Source of the DNA: Thermorudis peleae
GTDB lineage: Bacteria; Chloroflexota; Chloroflexia; Thermomicrobiales; Thermomicrobiaceae
Assembly (NCBI RefSeq): GCF_000744775.1
Contig: NZ_JQMP01000004.1
Coordinates: 434,001 to 498,000 of the forward strand
DNA length: 64,000 nt
Direction: 5' to 3'
Shown: one piece after another, positions 32,653-42,244 of the stretch
How positions within the stretch are numbered: position 1 is the first letter of the stretch
Layout: each line of letters starts with the position of its first letter
Translations under genes and position numbers: made by a program
The notes under the pieces: model-generated
Database searches by the model: none
What the model saw: only the letters and a program-made list of their open reading frames with translations
Told to the model about the DNA's origin: nothing

Positions 32653-34084
32653 CATTATCCTCAGTGTCCTTGTCGCCAGTGCGGAAGCCCTTACGCTTCT
32701 CCCGTGGCTTCATCTTGGTGCTGCGATGGTGTCATCACAGACCCAACCCCCCGCAGGGCTCGTGCTTGGTGGACTCGGGCTCGTTGCATTCTGGCTCGCC
32801 CGCTTGCTCCTTGCTGCGGGTTGGGACGTTGGGTTTGCTCGGGCAATCAGTGCCCTGGCGTGGATCTGGTGTACGCTGCTTTGGATTGGCCTCACTTCGC
32901 ACGGCGGGATCCTTGCACCACTCATCGGGATCGTTCAACTCCTGCACCTTCGTGGCCCGGCACTTGCCTTACTCATCCTGAGCGCTCTGGCATGGTGGCG
33001 CGGCCTCACGCTCGGCGCTGACCCACGCCCATTCACGAGTGACTTTGTCCGACGCAGCCTTATTCGCGATCTGGTTCTTGTTGGCGGCGCGCTGTTCTTC
33101 GTGCTTGTTAGCAAGCACCTGGCTGAAAGCGCTGGCGCAACATTGAGCTGGGTTGTTCCGACACTCGCAGCCCTCCGTCTCATTACAGCCGCAACAGTGC
33201 AAGCGGCAGCGGTACAACACTCGGCTGCTCGACGCGTGGGAGGCACACTCCAGGTAAGACGCTGGCTGAGCAGCGCAACGGGTCTTGCGCTCTTCACTGT
33301 TGCGTTCGCAGCACTTATCAGTCTGCTTGCTGGCCCGGCACTCTGGCAGTGGCTTGCGACACCACTGAGCTGGATCCTTACCGGCATCGAAACCGTGCTC
33401 TTCTTTATCCTTGCTGCGTTTGCCTACGTCCTCTTTCTACTCCTCACTCCGATAACGTGGCTTCTCCACCATGGCGGAAGCGCGCATCAGCCACTTCCCC
33501 AACAGCCACCGGCTTTCCCGACGTTCCACGAAGCCGCTAACCATGCACGGTTTGGACTGCCGCCGATTCTTCGCTTTGGGGTCGAACTTGCTATCGGTAT
33601 TTCCCTGGCGGCTGGTATTCTTCTGCTTGTTGTTCGCGGGCTGCGTCGTTATCACATCGCAACAGGTGAAGAAAGCACGCAGGATATCCACGAAGCAACC
33701 TGGTCGCGTGCGCTTGTCATGGAGCAGATCCGCGGTCTTCTTCGGCGTCCGACACAAAAGCGTGCCCAGCGACGTGTACCAACGACGCCTCAGACCGTTC
33801 GTGAGGCATACCAGGCTGCCCTCTGGCTCCTCAGCGAGTACGGCTTCAGCCGGCGAGCCCCAGAGACACCACTGGATTATCTTGCACGCCTACAGCACAT
33901 GCTCAACGAAACAACGAGCACCTTTGCCGATTTGACAGCGCGGTATCTTGTTGCGCGCTATGGTGAGCGTGCAACCAGCGAAGATGATACTGCGGCCGTT
34001 GCCGATTGGCAGGCTCTGCACCGCTCTCTCCATGCGCGTTCTGCCCAACAAAGACAAGGGAAACGGCTGCGAGGGACATCATAA
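32624..34084 (+). CDS. multi-pass membrane protein with C-terminal DUF4129
   Basis: The 486-aa product has roughly nine to eleven hydrophobic helices in the first 350 residues (the first ILSVLVASAEALTLLPWL), and a cytoplasmic C-terminus with the DUF4129 pattern TVREAYQAALWLLSEYGFSRRAPETPLDYLARL. In related operons this is fused to or replaced by a transglutaminase; no transglutaminase triad (Cys-His-Asp) is visible here. GAGGA lies before ATG 32624, which is inside the DUF58 gene; an upstream frame to 32501 is unlikely. It is the last gene of the riboswitch operon. Confidence 0.85.
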   Translation: MRRWLPHPLDIILSVLVASAEALTLLPWLHLGAAMVSSQTQPPAGLVLGGLGLVAFWLARLLLAAGWDVGFARAISALAWIWCTLLWIGLTSHGGILAPLIGIVQLLHLRGPALALLILSALAWWRGLTLGADPRPFTSDFVRRSLIRDLVLVGGALFFVLVSKHLAESAGATLSWVVPTLAALRLITAATVQAAAVQHSAARRVGGTLQVRRWLSSATGLALFTVAFAALISLLAGPALWQWLATPLSWILTGIETVLFFILAAFAYVLFLLLTPITWLLHHGGSAHQPLPQQPPAFPTFHEAANHARFGLPPILRFGVELAIGISLAAGILLLVVRGLRRYHIATGEESTQDIHEATWSRALVMEQIRGLLRRPTQKRAQRRVPTTPQTVREAYQAALWLLSEYGFSRRAPETPLDYLARLQHMLNETTSTFADLTARYLVARYGERATSEDDTAAVADWQALHRSLHARSAQQRQGKRLRGTS

Positions 34085-34161
34085 TTCATAATGTCGAAAC
34101 TGAAGCTGCTTGCACAGCATTCTCTCTCCTTACCCGCCGTGCAGCGATGGATGCTTGCTAT

Positions 34162-34191
34162 TTGACCGTGGATACAGGAAAGTGTTACGCT
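34162..34191 (+). promoter_or_regulatory. promoter of rpsP
   Basis: TTGACC (34162-34167) and TACGCT (34186-34191) with an 18-base spacer fit a sigma70-type promoter 115 bases before rpsP. The transcript would start near the hairpin at 34200. Confidence 0.5.
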
Positions 34192-34199
34192 ATGCATTG

Positions 34200-34223
34200 C
34201 GTGCCAGCAAGAAGGCTGGCATG
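34200..34223 (+). other. 5' leader hairpin of rpsP transcript
   Basis: CGTGCCAGC (34200-34208) pairs with GCTGGCATG (34215-34223) around AAGAAG, nine pairs including one wobble. It sits at the predicted 5' end of the mRNA, so it may stabilise the transcript or serve autoregulation. The rest of 34085-34305 shows no gene. Confidence 0.45.
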
Positions 34224-34305
34224 GAGAGTGTTGTCCAAAGTTCGTAGCAGCACGCGATGAGCAGTTCCGCTGAGCGCAGGGACGAGGTTCGGAGACGGGG
34301 AGGCA

Positions 34306-34593
34306 ATGATCCGACTACGACTACGCCGGATGGGTCGCAAGGGGCAACCACACTATCGGATTGTCGCTGCAGAAGCGCGCTGGCCACGCGATGGACGCTT
34401 CATCGAGGAGATTGGGTACTATAACCCTCGTACAGAGCCAGCGACAATCCAAGTTAATGCTGAGCGAGCGCAGTACTGGCTTTCGCACGGCGCCCAGCCA
34501 ACCGAGACGGTCCGCTCCATCCTCGTCAAGGCAGGGGTTCTGCCTGGGCGCAACGGAGCTGGGCAAGGCACGACGACGCAGGCAAATGCGTAG
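34306..34593 (+). CDS. rpsP: ribosomal protein bS16
   Basis: The 95-aa product is S16 of the 30S subunit, beginning [20 protein letters not shown], with [20 protein letters not shown] and [27 protein letters not shown] precedes the ATG. It starts the rpsP-khpA-rimM cluster, a conserved ribosome-assembly set that usually continues with trmD and rplS; those are not here. Confidence 0.98.
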   Translation: MIRLRLRRMGRKGQPHYRIVAAEARWPRDGRFIEEIGYYNPRTEPATIQVNAERAQYWLSHGAQPTETVRSILVKAGVLPGRNGAGQGTTTQANA

Positions 34594-34615
34594 GTAACGA
34601 GGTACTGGCGTAATC

Positions 34616-34966
34616 ATGAGTGGCAGCGGAGGACGCCCACCAGGACCACCACGACGGCCACCTCACCGGTCAGAACCCGAACGCGCCATCCCAGCGTTGC
34701 GGGATCTGATCGACTATATCGTTCGCCAGCTTGTTGATGGGCCAGGAGCATTCCAGATTCGAGCACGACGTCGGGGCCGCACCGTCGTCCTGCGGCTCTC
34801 AGTGGAACCAGACCAGCTTGGCAAAGTTATTGGCCGCGAAGGCAAGATCGCTCGCGCTATGCGGACGATGCTGAGCATCGCCGCTATTCGCTACGGTGTT
34901 CACGCGAGCTTGACGATTGATGACCAGATCGAACGAACAACACGGCAAGAACCGGCAGTCAATTGA
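34616..34966 (+). CDS. khpA: KhpA-type KH-domain RNA-binding protein
   Basis: The 116-aa product has a single KH domain with VDGPGAFQIRARRRGRTVVLRLSV and DQLGKVIGREGKIARAMRTML (GxxG loop GREG) plus a 25-residue proline/arginine-rich N-terminal tail (GRPPGPPRRPPHR) that is longer than in most KhpA proteins. KhpA, with KhpB, binds RNA and affects cell-envelope growth in Gram-positive species. It lies between rpsP and rimM as usual. Its 3' end overlaps rimM by about 47 bases. Confidence 0.92.
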   Translation: MSGSGGRPPGPPRRPPHRSEPERAIPALRDLIDYIVRQLVDGPGAFQIRARRRGRTVVLRLSVEPDQLGKVIGREGKIARAMRTMLSIAAIRYGVHASLTIDDQIERTTRQEPAVN

Positions 34967-35477
34967 GCGCCTCTCAATCGGCAAAATTGTTGGCGCACAC
35001 GGCCTTCGCGGGGAAGTGCGTCTCCGCATCTGGTCGCACTTCCCTGAGCGTATTCCGAAGCTGGCGTATGTCTACATCGAAGACGAGCCAACACCGCGGA
35101 AGCTCCGCCGCGCCCGCATCCAAGGAGAAATTGCCCTACTTGCCCTGGAAGGGATTGAGACCCGAGAGGCTGCCGAGGAATTGCAAGGACGCGTGGTGCG
35201 CATTGATCTTGCTCAAGCTGCTCCCCTCGGCGAGGATGAGTACTACCACTTTCAGCTCATTGGGCTTCGTGTCCGCGATGAGCAGGGAATACTGCTCGGG
35301 GAGCTTGTCGAGATCCTCGAAACAGGAGCAAATGACGTCTACGTTGTCCAGACGGCACACGGCGAACTGCTTTTGCCAGCACTGCAATCGGTGATTCTTT
35401 CGATTGATCTGGATGCCGGTGAAATGATCGTGCGGCCACCCCTCTACTACGACGAAGAAGACGACGAGGGAGGCTGA
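34920..35477 (+). CDS. rimM: ribosome maturation factor RimM
   Basis: The 185-aa product has the RimM N-domain (LSIGKIVGAHGLRGEVRLRIWS) and the C-terminal PRC-barrel (DEYYHFQLIGLRVRDEQG, NDVYVVQTAHGELLLPALQSVI). It binds S19 and assists 30S head maturation. I used ATG 34920; a TTG three bases before also opens the frame, and no strong ribosome site is visible. The C-terminus is acidic (YYDEEDDEGG) and overlaps the convergent hisIE by 31 bases. Confidence 0.95.
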   Translation: MTRSNEQHGKNRQSIERLSIGKIVGAHGLRGEVRLRIWSHFPERIPKLAYVYIEDEPTPRKLRRARIQGEIALLALEGIETREAAEELQGRVVRIDLAQAAPLGEDEYYHFQLIGLRVRDEQGILLGELVEILETGANDVYVVQTAHGELLLPALQSVILSIDLDAGEMIVRPPLYYDEEDDEGG

Positions 35478-36133
35478 TCGATCGCTCCGCGCCCACGTCG
35501 CTGCCGTAAGACATCCCACACCCGTAGCAGTGGCACATTCATCGCTGCTAAGAGCACGAGGACGTGATAGAACAGGTCAGCGACCTCGTTCGCAAGCGGC
35601 TCAGGCTGGCCATTCTTTGCAGCAATAATGACTTCCGCCGCTTCTTCACCGATCTTTTTGCCGATCTTATCGACCCCCTCGCGGAAGAGATAGCTCGTAT
35701 AGGAGCCTTCGCGCGGAGATGCCTGCCGCTCAGCGATAACCGCCGCAACATCATCGAGAACCCAACTGCCACTGTGCGGCCAGGGACGCTGTATGAGAGG
35801 CTGCCCATCAAAGCAGCTCGTCATGCCGGTATGGCAAGTCGGGCCGTGGGGCTGCACGAGGATCAATAACGCATCGCCATCACAATCGGCACGCAATTCG
35901 ACGAGCTCAAGCACGTTACCGGAGGTTTCACCTTTCATCCAAAGACGTTGCCGGCTCCGGCTCCAGAAGTGCACGAATCCGGTCTCGATTGTGCGCTGAA
36001 CTGCCTCGGCATTCATGTAGCCGATCATACGCACGGTGCGGGTTGCTACATCTTGGATGATCGCCGGGACAAGCCCCTGCTCGTTAAAGCGGATCTTTGT
36101 CAGAACTGCTGCCCTATCAGCTGCCTGTTCCAT
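35447..36133 (-). CDS. hisIE: bifunctional phosphoribosyl-AMP cyclohydrolase / phosphoribosyl-ATP pyrophosphatase
   Basis: The 228-aa fused HisI-HisE does steps two and three of histidine synthesis. The HisI half (about 1-118) has MIGYMNAEAVQRTIETGFVHFWSRSR, metal aspartates in ADCDGDALLI and zinc cysteines in GPTCHTGMTSCF. The HisE half (about 125-215) has SYTSYLFREGVDKIGKKIGEEAAEVIIAA and NEVADLFYHVLVLL. It ends in PPSSSSSS, which is antisense to the acidic rimM tail. It lies 54 bases after aroF at the end of the trp operon. Confidence 0.96.
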   Translation of the reverse strand: MEQAADRAAVLTKIRFNEQGLVPAIIQDVATRTVRMIGYMNAEAVQRTIETGFVHFWSRSRQRLWMKGETSGNVLELVELRADCDGDALLILVQPHGPTCHTGMTSCFDGQPLIQRPWPHSGSWVLDDVAAVIAERQASPREGSYTSYLFREGVDKIGKKIGEEAAEVIIAAKNGQPEPLANEVADLFYHVLVLLAAMNVPLLRVWDVLRQRRGRGAIDQPPSSSSSS

Positions 36134-36187
36134 TGCACGTTATCCTCATGCCACAGCCACACCACGGCCCTCACCATTTTCTCCAGC

Positions 36188-37252
36188 TTACTCAGCTGGT
36201 GCCATCATTGCATACTCGCTGGTGGTTTCAGGCAAGGGCAGCCGACGGCCAATCGCTTCGGCAACGCGCGCCAGTTGCGGCATGACAGTCGCAAAGTTCT
36301 CGAACGTCAGCGACTGGCTGCCATCGGAAAGCGCTTGATCGGGATTGGGATGCACCTCGACAATCAACCCATCAGCACCAGCGGCCACAGCAGCAAGCAT
36401 CATTGCTGGGACAAGCTGCCAGCGGCCAGTGCCATGACTTGGGTCGACAATGATTGGCAAGTGGCTCAGTCGCTTGATGGCCGGCACTGCGGCAAGGTCG
36501 AGTGTATTCCGAGTGTAGGTCTCAAACGTCCGAATGCCGCGCTCACAGAGGATAATCTGATCGTTCCCTTGGGCTGCAATGTATTCAGCCGCGAGGAGCC
36601 ATTCCTCGAGTTGAACCGCCATACCACGCTTAAAGAGCACTGGCTTGTGCGTTCTTCCCACCGCCTCCAGCAAGAGGTAGTTCTGGCAATTGCGCGCGCC
36701 AATTTGCAGAACATCGGCATACTCAGCCACAAGATCCACCTCATTGGGGCTGAGCACTTCGGTCACCACTGGCAACCCCGTCTCCTCGCGAGCCTTCGCC
36801 AGCAGCTTGAGACCCTTTTCACCGAAGCCACGGAAGTCATATGGCGAAGTACGAGGCTTAAAGGCACCGCCGCGCAGGAGTTTTGCTCCAGCCGCTTTCA
36901 CGGCCCGTGCAGTTGTGATGATCTGCTCCTCGCTTTCGACCGAGCAGGGGCCAGCAATGACAACAACGTCATCGCCACCAATAGCCACATCGCCAACGCG
37001 GATCACGCTATTGACTGGATGGAAATCGCGGCTGACGAGCTTATACCGCTTGCTGATACGAACGACCTGCTCGACTCCAGGCAGCCGCTCCAGCGCCTCC
37101 TTTAGCGTGTCTGGCAAGGGGACACCAACAATACCGATCACCATCCGCTCGGCACCGGGCGCAAGCTTAGTTGAGAAGCCAAACTCCTCAACACGCTTCT
37201 GCACAGCAGCAATCTGCTCGGGAGTCGCACCCGGCTCCATGATCACGATCAT
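36188..37252 (-). CDS. aroF: 3-deoxy-7-phosphoheptulonate (DAHP) synthase
   Basis: DAHP synthase joins PEP and erythrose-4-phosphate, the entry to the shikimate pathway. The 354-aa product is the type I-beta kind: an N-terminal ferredoxin-like regulatory domain (about 1-75, [25 protein letters not shown]) and a KDO8P-synthase-like barrel ([68 protein letters not shown]). The added domain probably gives feedback inhibition by Tyr or Phe. It lies 45 bases after aroH within the trp transcription unit. Confidence 0.95.
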   Translation of the reverse strand: MIVIMEPGATPEQIAAVQKRVEEFGFSTKLAPGAERMVIGIVGVPLPDTLKEALERLPGVEQVVRISKRYKLVSRDFHPVNSVIRVGDVAIGGDDVVVIAGPCSVESEEQIITTARAVKAAGAKLLRGGAFKPRTSPYDFRGFGEKGLKLLAKAREETGLPVVTEVLSPNEVDLVAEYADVLQIGARNCQNYLLLEAVGRTHKPVLFKRGMAVQLEEWLLAAEYIAAQGNDQIILCERGIRTFETYTRNTLDLAAVPAIKRLSHLPIIVDPSHGTGRWQLVPAMMLAAVAAGADGLIVEVHPNPDQALSDGSQSLTFENFATVMPQLARVAEAIGRRLPLPETTSEYAMMAPAE

Positions 37253-37297
37253 TCCTCGTCCCTCCTTGTCCTTCCCTGGGCCTGCACCATGATCGAG

Positions 37298-37675
37298 CTA
37301 CAACGCGGAACCGAATGTCCAGTCAGGACGCAAGTCACGCGCTCCACGTAAGTAGACATGGCGAATCTCATTGGCATGACGCGTTGTGTTGACATGCATA
37401 AGCACGCGCACAACGCGTTGTAAAGCACCGGGGACATTCATCTCGTGGGCGCAGAGGAGCGGAACCTGAAGCCAGCCAAGCTCACGGGCTGCGACCGCAG
37501 GGAATGTGGCGTTCAAATCAGGTGTCGTCGTAAAGATAATGCTCGCAATATCGTCAGGCTGCACGTCGTTTGCCTCGGCGATCGCCAGTAACAACTCGCG
37601 CGTCGCAGCAACAATTTCCGCAGCGTCGTTCCGCTCCACTGTCGTCGCTCCGCGAATTCCCCGGCACCAATGCAT
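37298..37675 (-). CDS. aroH: chorismate mutase, AroH type
   Basis: The 125-aa product is a monofunctional AroH-class chorismate mutase, converting chorismate to prephenate: CRGIRGATTVERNDAAEIVAA at the start (the RGATT block with the active-site Arg), SIIFTTTPDLNATFPA, and LLCAHEMNVPGALQRVVRVL near residue 75-95 with the catalytic-site region. It is 13 bases after trpA, so chorismate branching to Phe/Tyr is co-expressed with the Trp branch. Confidence 0.93.
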   Translation of the reverse strand: MHWCRGIRGATTVERNDAAEIVAATRELLLAIAEANDVQPDDIASIIFTTTPDLNATFPAVAARELGWLQVPLLCAHEMNVPGALQRVVRVLMHVNTTRHANEIRHVYLRGARDLRPDWTFGSAL

Positions 37676-37688
37676 TCCCTACCCTCCC

Positions 37689-38492
37689 CTACGACCGCAA
37701 CTCCTCGAGAAATGCCCGCGCGACCTCAGCCTGCGCCGATGGTGGCGCGCTCGCGATACGATCAAGGAGAGCGCTTCCGACGACCACCCCATCAACCAGC
37801 GCCGCTGCAGCTTGAACATGCTCGGGACGCGCGATGCCAAAGCCCAGGACAAGCGGCAAGGTGGTCACCTGGCGAACTCGAGTAATAAACGCAGGAAGAT
37901 CTTCCGGCAACTGTGTGCGTGCGCCAGTCACGCCGGTCACGGAAACGCAATAGATAAACCCACGGGCCCTGGCTGCAGCCTCGGCAATCAACTGATCCGT
38001 ACTTGTCGGAGCGACCATCTGGATAAGATCGCGCCCAGCTGCTTGACACAGTGCCAAGAGTTCATCACTTTCCTGTGGGGGTAAATCAGGCACGATCAAG
38101 CCGTCAACTCCGACTTCCACGCATGCAGCGATAAACCGCTCCAGACCATACTGGAGCAGTGGATTGTAGTATCCCATGAAGATCAGCGGCACGTCAACGC
38201 TGTTTTGCCGCAACTGCGCGGCCGTTTCAAGGCAAAAGCGAACGGTGACACCATTGGCGAGAGCGACCTGGCTTGCACGCTGGATTGTCACGCCATCGGC
38301 CAACGGATCAGAAAAAGGAATTCCCAGCTCGATTGCCGCAGCGCCCCCTTGTACAACCGCCCTGGCGAGGGCAACCGTGCTCTCACGTTGCGGGAACCCC
38401 ACGGTCAAGTAGGGAATGATCGCGACGTCGCCACGCGCACGGGCTTGAGCAAACACGTTCTGCAACCGGCTTTGGCTCGGAGCTTGCGTCAT
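37689..38492 (-). CDS. trpA: tryptophan synthase alpha subunit
   Basis: TrpA cleaves indole-3-glycerol phosphate to indole and G3P for channelling to TrpB. The 267-aa TIM barrel shows [26 protein letters not shown] (catalytic Glu and Asp), [15 protein letters not shown] and [12 protein letters not shown], then [17 protein letters not shown] overlaps the trpB stop by four bases. Confidence 0.97.
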   Translation of the reverse strand: MTQAPSQSRLQNVFAQARARGDVAIIPYLTVGFPQRESTVALARAVVQGGAAAIELGIPFSDPLADGVTIQRASQVALANGVTVRFCLETAAQLRQNSVDVPLIFMGYYNPLLQYGLERFIAACVEVGVDGLIVPDLPPQESDELLALCQAAGRDLIQMVAPTSTDQLIAEAAARARGFIYCVSVTGVTGARTQLPEDLPAFITRVRQVTTLPLVLGFGIARPEHVQAAAALVDGVVVGSALLDRIASAPPSAQAEVARAFLEELRS

Positions 38493-39700
38493 AATGACAC
38501 CCCCAACACCGAGGCAACGCTATGCAGATCTTTATCACCACGCCCTGAGAGGTTGACAAGAATCACGGCATCGCGTGGGCGCTCGCGAGCGAGCCGCACT
38601 GCCAGCGCAACGGCATGCGCAGATTCAAGCGCTGGAATAATCCCTTCGGTCCGACAAAGCAACTGAAAGGCATCGAGCGCTTCGTGATCCGTGATCGGGA
38701 TATAGGTTGCGCGTCCGGTTTCCTTCAAATAGGCATGCTCTGGGCCAACGCCAGGGTAATCGAGTCCAGCAGCAATACTGTGCGCCTCAAGAATTTGCCC
38801 ATCCGCATCCTGCAACACATAAGATTGCGAGCCGTGGAGCACACCAACCCGGCCTGCGCTCAGCGAAGCAGCATGGCGTCCGGTTTCGACTCCTTCACCA
38901 CCTGCTTCAGCACCATAGAGCTCGACTTCGGCATCGTCGAGAAAGCCAGAAAAGATCCCCATCGCATTCGAACCACCACCGACACAGGCAACGACTGCAT
39001 CTGGGGGGCGACCTGCTTGCTCGAGAATCTGCCGCCGCGCTTCCTGACCGATGATCGATTGAAAATCACGAACAATCATGGGATAAGGATGCATCCCGGC
39101 GACAGAACCAATGAGGTAGTAGGTCGTGCGAACATTGGTCACCCAATCACGGATGGCCTCGTTCATCGCGTCTTTGAGCGTGCGGCTGCCTGCGTGCACT
39201 GCGCGAACCTCAGCGCCGAGTAATTTCATGCGGAAAACATTCAGCGCCTGACGCTGAATGTCCAGCTCACCCATATAGACAACACACTCAAGACCAAGCA
39301 ACGCGCAGACCGTCGCGGTTGCAACGCCGTGCTGCCCCGCTCCAGTTTCTGCAATTACTCGTCGTTTCCCCATACGTTTAGCAAGCAGGCCCTGCCCAAG
39401 AGCGTTATTAATCTTGTGGGCCCCGGTATGCGCAAGGTCTTCCCGCTTGAGATAGATCTGGGCACCACCAACTGCTCGGCTGAGGGTTGCTGCATGATAG
39501 AGTGGAGTCGGACGGCCTACATAGTCATGCAACAAGCGAGCGAATTCAGCCTGGAATGACGGATCATTGCGCGCTTCTTCGTACGCTGCTGTCAACTCTT
39601 CAAGCGCCGGAAGCAATGTCACTGGCGCATAGACACCACCGAACCGGCCGAAGCGACCACGCTCATCGGGAAGTCGTCGCACTTCACGGATCAGCGTCAT
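38489..39700 (-). CDS. trpB: tryptophan synthase beta subunit
   Basis: The 403-aa PLP enzyme condenses indole and serine. Visible are [21 protein letters not shown], with the PLP lysine in [39 protein letters not shown] (phosphate loop) and a C-terminal LSGRGDKDL. It is the standard TrpB1 length. Both ends overlap their neighbours by four bases. Confidence 0.98.
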   Translation of the reverse strand: MTLIREVRRLPDERGRFGRFGGVYAPVTLLPALEELTAAYEEARNDPSFQAEFARLLHDYVGRPTPLYHAATLSRAVGGAQIYLKREDLAHTGAHKINNALGQGLLAKRMGKRRVIAETGAGQHGVATATVCALLGLECVVYMGELDIQRQALNVFRMKLLGAEVRAVHAGSRTLKDAMNEAIRDWVTNVRTTYYLIGSVAGMHPYPMIVRDFQSIIGQEARRQILEQAGRPPDAVVACVGGGSNAMGIFSGFLDDAEVELYGAEAGGEGVETGRHAASLSAGRVGVLHGSQSYVLQDADGQILEAHSIAAGLDYPGVGPEHAYLKETGRATYIPITDHEALDAFQLLCRTEGIIPALESAHAVALAVRLARERPRDAVILVNLSGRGDKDLHSVASVLGVSL

Positions 39701-40401
39701 GGTACTGCCTCCTTCTGCTGTTCCCGCTGTTGGGATGAAGCCTGGAGCGCAAACGCGGCTCGACTCGCCGCGACAAACGCCTGCATCTTCGCGGGGTCTT
39801 TCTGGCCATCTGTCTCAATACCACTCGACGTATCAACGCCGAAGGGTCTGACTTGGGTAATCGCCTCGCCAACATTTTCCGGCGTCAATCCTCCGGCCAA
39901 GACCACTGGCCACTCAGCGGCGAGCGCAGCAGCGAGCGCCCAGTCAGCGCGCTGTCCTGTTCCGCCATACCGGCCCGGTACATGCGCATCGACCAACAAG
40001 GCAAATGGTGGTTTGTGTGCCGCAAAGGCTTGACGGGCAAACTGCATCGCTGCTTCAGCATTTGTAGCAGTGACACGAACGGAACGCAGCACAGGTCTTG
40101 TAAGCTGCGGAATTACCGCCAGTGGTTCATCGCCACTCAACTGCACCAGGTCAAGTCCAACCGTGTCGACAACGTCGTTGATTTCTTCGGGTGCAGCATT
40201 CACGAAGACACCGACAATGAGGAGTTCGGGTGCGAGGGCTCGAACTACTCGGGCAATTTCTTTTGCTGCCGATACCGTGACTTGACGCCGACTGGGAGCA
40301 AAAACAAAGCCAATGGCATCAGCGTTAGCCCGAGCGGCAGTCAACGCATCGGCAATTGTGCGTATGCCGCAGAGCTTCACCCAGCCAGCTGCCATTGCCA
40401 C
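39697..40401 (-). CDS. trpF: phosphoribosylanthranilate isomerase
   Basis: The 234-aa TIM barrel performs the Amadori rearrangement step. It starts with [30 protein letters not shown], containing the general-base Cys in KLCG, and has DLVQLSGDE and [12 protein letters not shown], followed by GVDTSSGIE with the catalytic Asp. Start could be ATG 40401 or 40395; both overlap the end of trpC. Confidence 0.95.
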   Translation of the reverse strand: MAMAAGWVKLCGIRTIADALTAARANADAIGFVFAPSRRQVTVSAAKEIARVVRALAPELLIVGVFVNAAPEEINDVVDTVGLDLVQLSGDEPLAVIPQLTRPVLRSVRVTATNAEAAMQFARQAFAAHKPPFALLVDAHVPGRYGGTGQRADWALAAALAAEWPVVLAGGLTPENVGEAITQVRPFGVDTSSGIETDGQKDPAKMQAFVAASRAAFALQASSQQREQQKEAVP

Positions 40402-41195
40402 AATGCCTCCACTGCCGCCTTTCGATCAGCAGCCATCATCAACGACTCGCCAACAAGCACTGCATCGACACCAACCTGAGCCAGCCGCTTGACATCCTGT
40501 GGCCCATGAATGCCACTCTCCGCTACGATGACACGATCCGCCGGGACCTGCACTGCGAGGCGTTCAGTCGTTGCGAGATCAACCTGGAATGTGCGCAAGT
40601 CACGGTTGTTAATGCCGATGATCATGGCTCCAGCGTCTAACGCCGTTGCCAGCTCAGTTTCATCGTGCACTTCAACGAGGGCTTCCATCCCCCAGGTTTG
40701 CACTTCCGTTAGCAACCGCAGCAAAGTTGGTGGATCGCACGCAGCCACAATCAACAGCACGGCGTCGGCACCCGCCGCTCGCGCTTCAATAACCTGGTAT
40801 GGATCGAGCACAAAGTCTTTTCGAAGGACAGGACGTGGGGGATGCCAGGCATGAGCAAGTTGAGTAGCACAGCGCAAGTCCTCAAGCGATCCCTGGAAGA
40901 AGGGGGTGTCCGTTAAGACCGAGAGCGCCGCAGCTCCGCCCTCAAGGTACGACTGTGCGACATCTTCTACCTGAGCAGCGGGAGCAATGAGGCCGCGGGA
41001 AGGCGAAGCTCGTTTTATCTCAGCAATGACCTGAACGCCAGGAACGCGAAGTGCCGCTGAAATCGAAAAAGGGGCAGGCTGACGTGCTGCGCGCTCCTCT
41101 AGCTCGCGGAGAGGGGTTATTTGACGGCGCTGGTCGAGATCCCGCGCCGTCTGCGCAAGAATACGGTCGAGGTAGGTCGAAGTCGCTCGCATCAT
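40377..41195 (-). CDS. trpC: indole-3-glycerol phosphate synthase
   Basis: The 272-aa barrel closes the indole ring. It has VIAEIKRASPSRGLI (catalytic Lys in the E-x-KxxSPS motif), ALSVLTDTPFFQGSLEDL, PVLRKDFVLDPYQVIEARAAGADAVLLI, MIIGINNRDLRTFQVD and IVAESGIHGPQDV. It is separate from TrpF, unlike the E. coli fusion. Overlaps trpF by 25 bases and trpD by four. Confidence 0.97.
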   Translation of the reverse strand: MMRATSTYLDRILAQTARDLDQRRQITPLRELEERAARQPAPFSISAALRVPGVQVIAEIKRASPSRGLIAPAAQVEDVAQSYLEGGAAALSVLTDTPFFQGSLEDLRCATQLAHAWHPPRPVLRKDFVLDPYQVIEARAAGADAVLLIVAACDPPTLLRLLTEVQTWGMEALVEVHDETELATALDAGAMIIGINNRDLRTFQVDLATTERLAVQVPADRVIVAESGIHGPQDVKRLAQVGVDAVLVGESLMMAADRKAAVEALWQWQLAG

Positions 41196-42244
41196 GCTAC
41201 CCCCGCCTCTGTTTCTGCCAACGACTGACTCAGCCGCACGAGAGCTTCGAGGCGAGCCTGTGCTGCGCCACTATCAATCGCTGCAGTGGCGCGAGCAATT
41301 CCTTCAGCAATCGATTCAACGGCATCTGCAGCGTAGAGTGCAGCTGCCGCATTGAGCACGGTAATAGCTCGCGCGGGGCCACGTTCTTCACCGCTTAGTA
41401 TGCGGCGAATCATCAGCGCATTTTCCTGGGCCGTTCCACCGCGGACAGTAGACAGCGGCGCTGCTGGAATGCCGAGCGATTCTGGCTCAATCGTAAACGT
41501 GCGCACCGAGGACATACCATTGGTGCGCACGTCATACACGAGTGTTGGAGCGCTGAGGCTCAGCTCGTCAAGGCCATCCGTCGCGTGGACAACAAGCGCG
41601 TGTGACACCCCAAGCAGGGCAAGAACACGGGCAACTGTTTCAACCATATCAGGCATTGCGACACCGACGAGTTGGTGGCGTACCCCAGCAGGATTGGTCA
41701 ACGGCCCGAGTACGTTGAAGACTGTGCGAATACCAAGTTCCCGACGCACTGGTGCTGCGTGGCGCATTGCCGGATGAAAACGTTGGGCAAACATGAATCC
41801 GATGCCAGCCTCACGAACACAATGGGCAACGGCTTCAGGCCCAAGGTCGATTCGGACGCCCAGTGCCTCGAGTACATCAGCCGAGCCACTAGCGCTTGAC
41901 ATCGCACGGTTCCCGTGCTTGGCAACTGGCACTCCTGCGCCTGCAACAACGAAAGCGGCCGCAGTCGAGACGTTAAAGGTGCGCCCGCCATCACCACCGG
42001 TTCCACACGTGTCTACGACCGGAGTAGCGAGATCGAGTGAGACGGGCACGGCAAAACGGCGCATCGTTTCAGCAAAGCCAGCAATTTCTTCTTCACGTTC
42101 TCCGCGCACGCGCAAGGCCGTGAGCAATCCAGCAATCTGGGCGGGCGTCGCAGCACCGCCCATAATTGCCTCCATCGCCTGTGCTGCCTCATCCCGTGTG
42201 AGCGTCTCGCCAGCAACGACTTTCCGAATCGCTTCAGTGATCAT
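41192..42244 (-). CDS. trpD: anthranilate phosphoribosyltransferase
   Basis: The 350-aa product transfers PRPP to anthranilate. It has [24 protein letters not shown] (the GTGGD PRPP loop), [51 protein letters not shown] and [16 protein letters not shown]. This is the stand-alone TrpD without a fused TrpG. Confidence 0.97.
   Translation of the reverse strand: MITEAIRKVVAGETLTRDEAAQAMEAIMGGAATPAQIAGLLTALRVRGEREEEIAGFAETMRRFAVPVSLDLATPVVDTCGTGGDGGRTFNVSTAAAFVVAGAGVPVAKHGNRAMSSASGSADVLEALGVRIDLGPEAVAHCVREAGIGFMFAQRFHPAMRHAAPVRRELGIRTVFNVLGPLTNPAGVRHQLVGVAMPDMVETVARVLALLGVSHALVVHATDGLDELSLSAPTLVYDVRTNGMSSVRTFTIEPESLGIPAAPLSTVRGGTAQENALMIRRILSGEERGPARAITVLNAAAALYAADAVESIAEGIARATAAIDSGAAQARLEALVRLSQSLAETEAGVA

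Noticed and set aside
28797-34084. A fluoride exporter (CrcB/Fluc or CLC-F) in the riboswitch operon
   Set aside because: None of the five proteins has the four-helix CrcB pattern or CLC motifs; the DUF4129 protein has too many helices and no such signature.
35948-37105. 385-aa plus-strand frame opposite hisIE and aroF
   Set aside because: The minus-strand frames are clear HisIE and DAHP synthase; this frame has no domain and crosses the gap between them.
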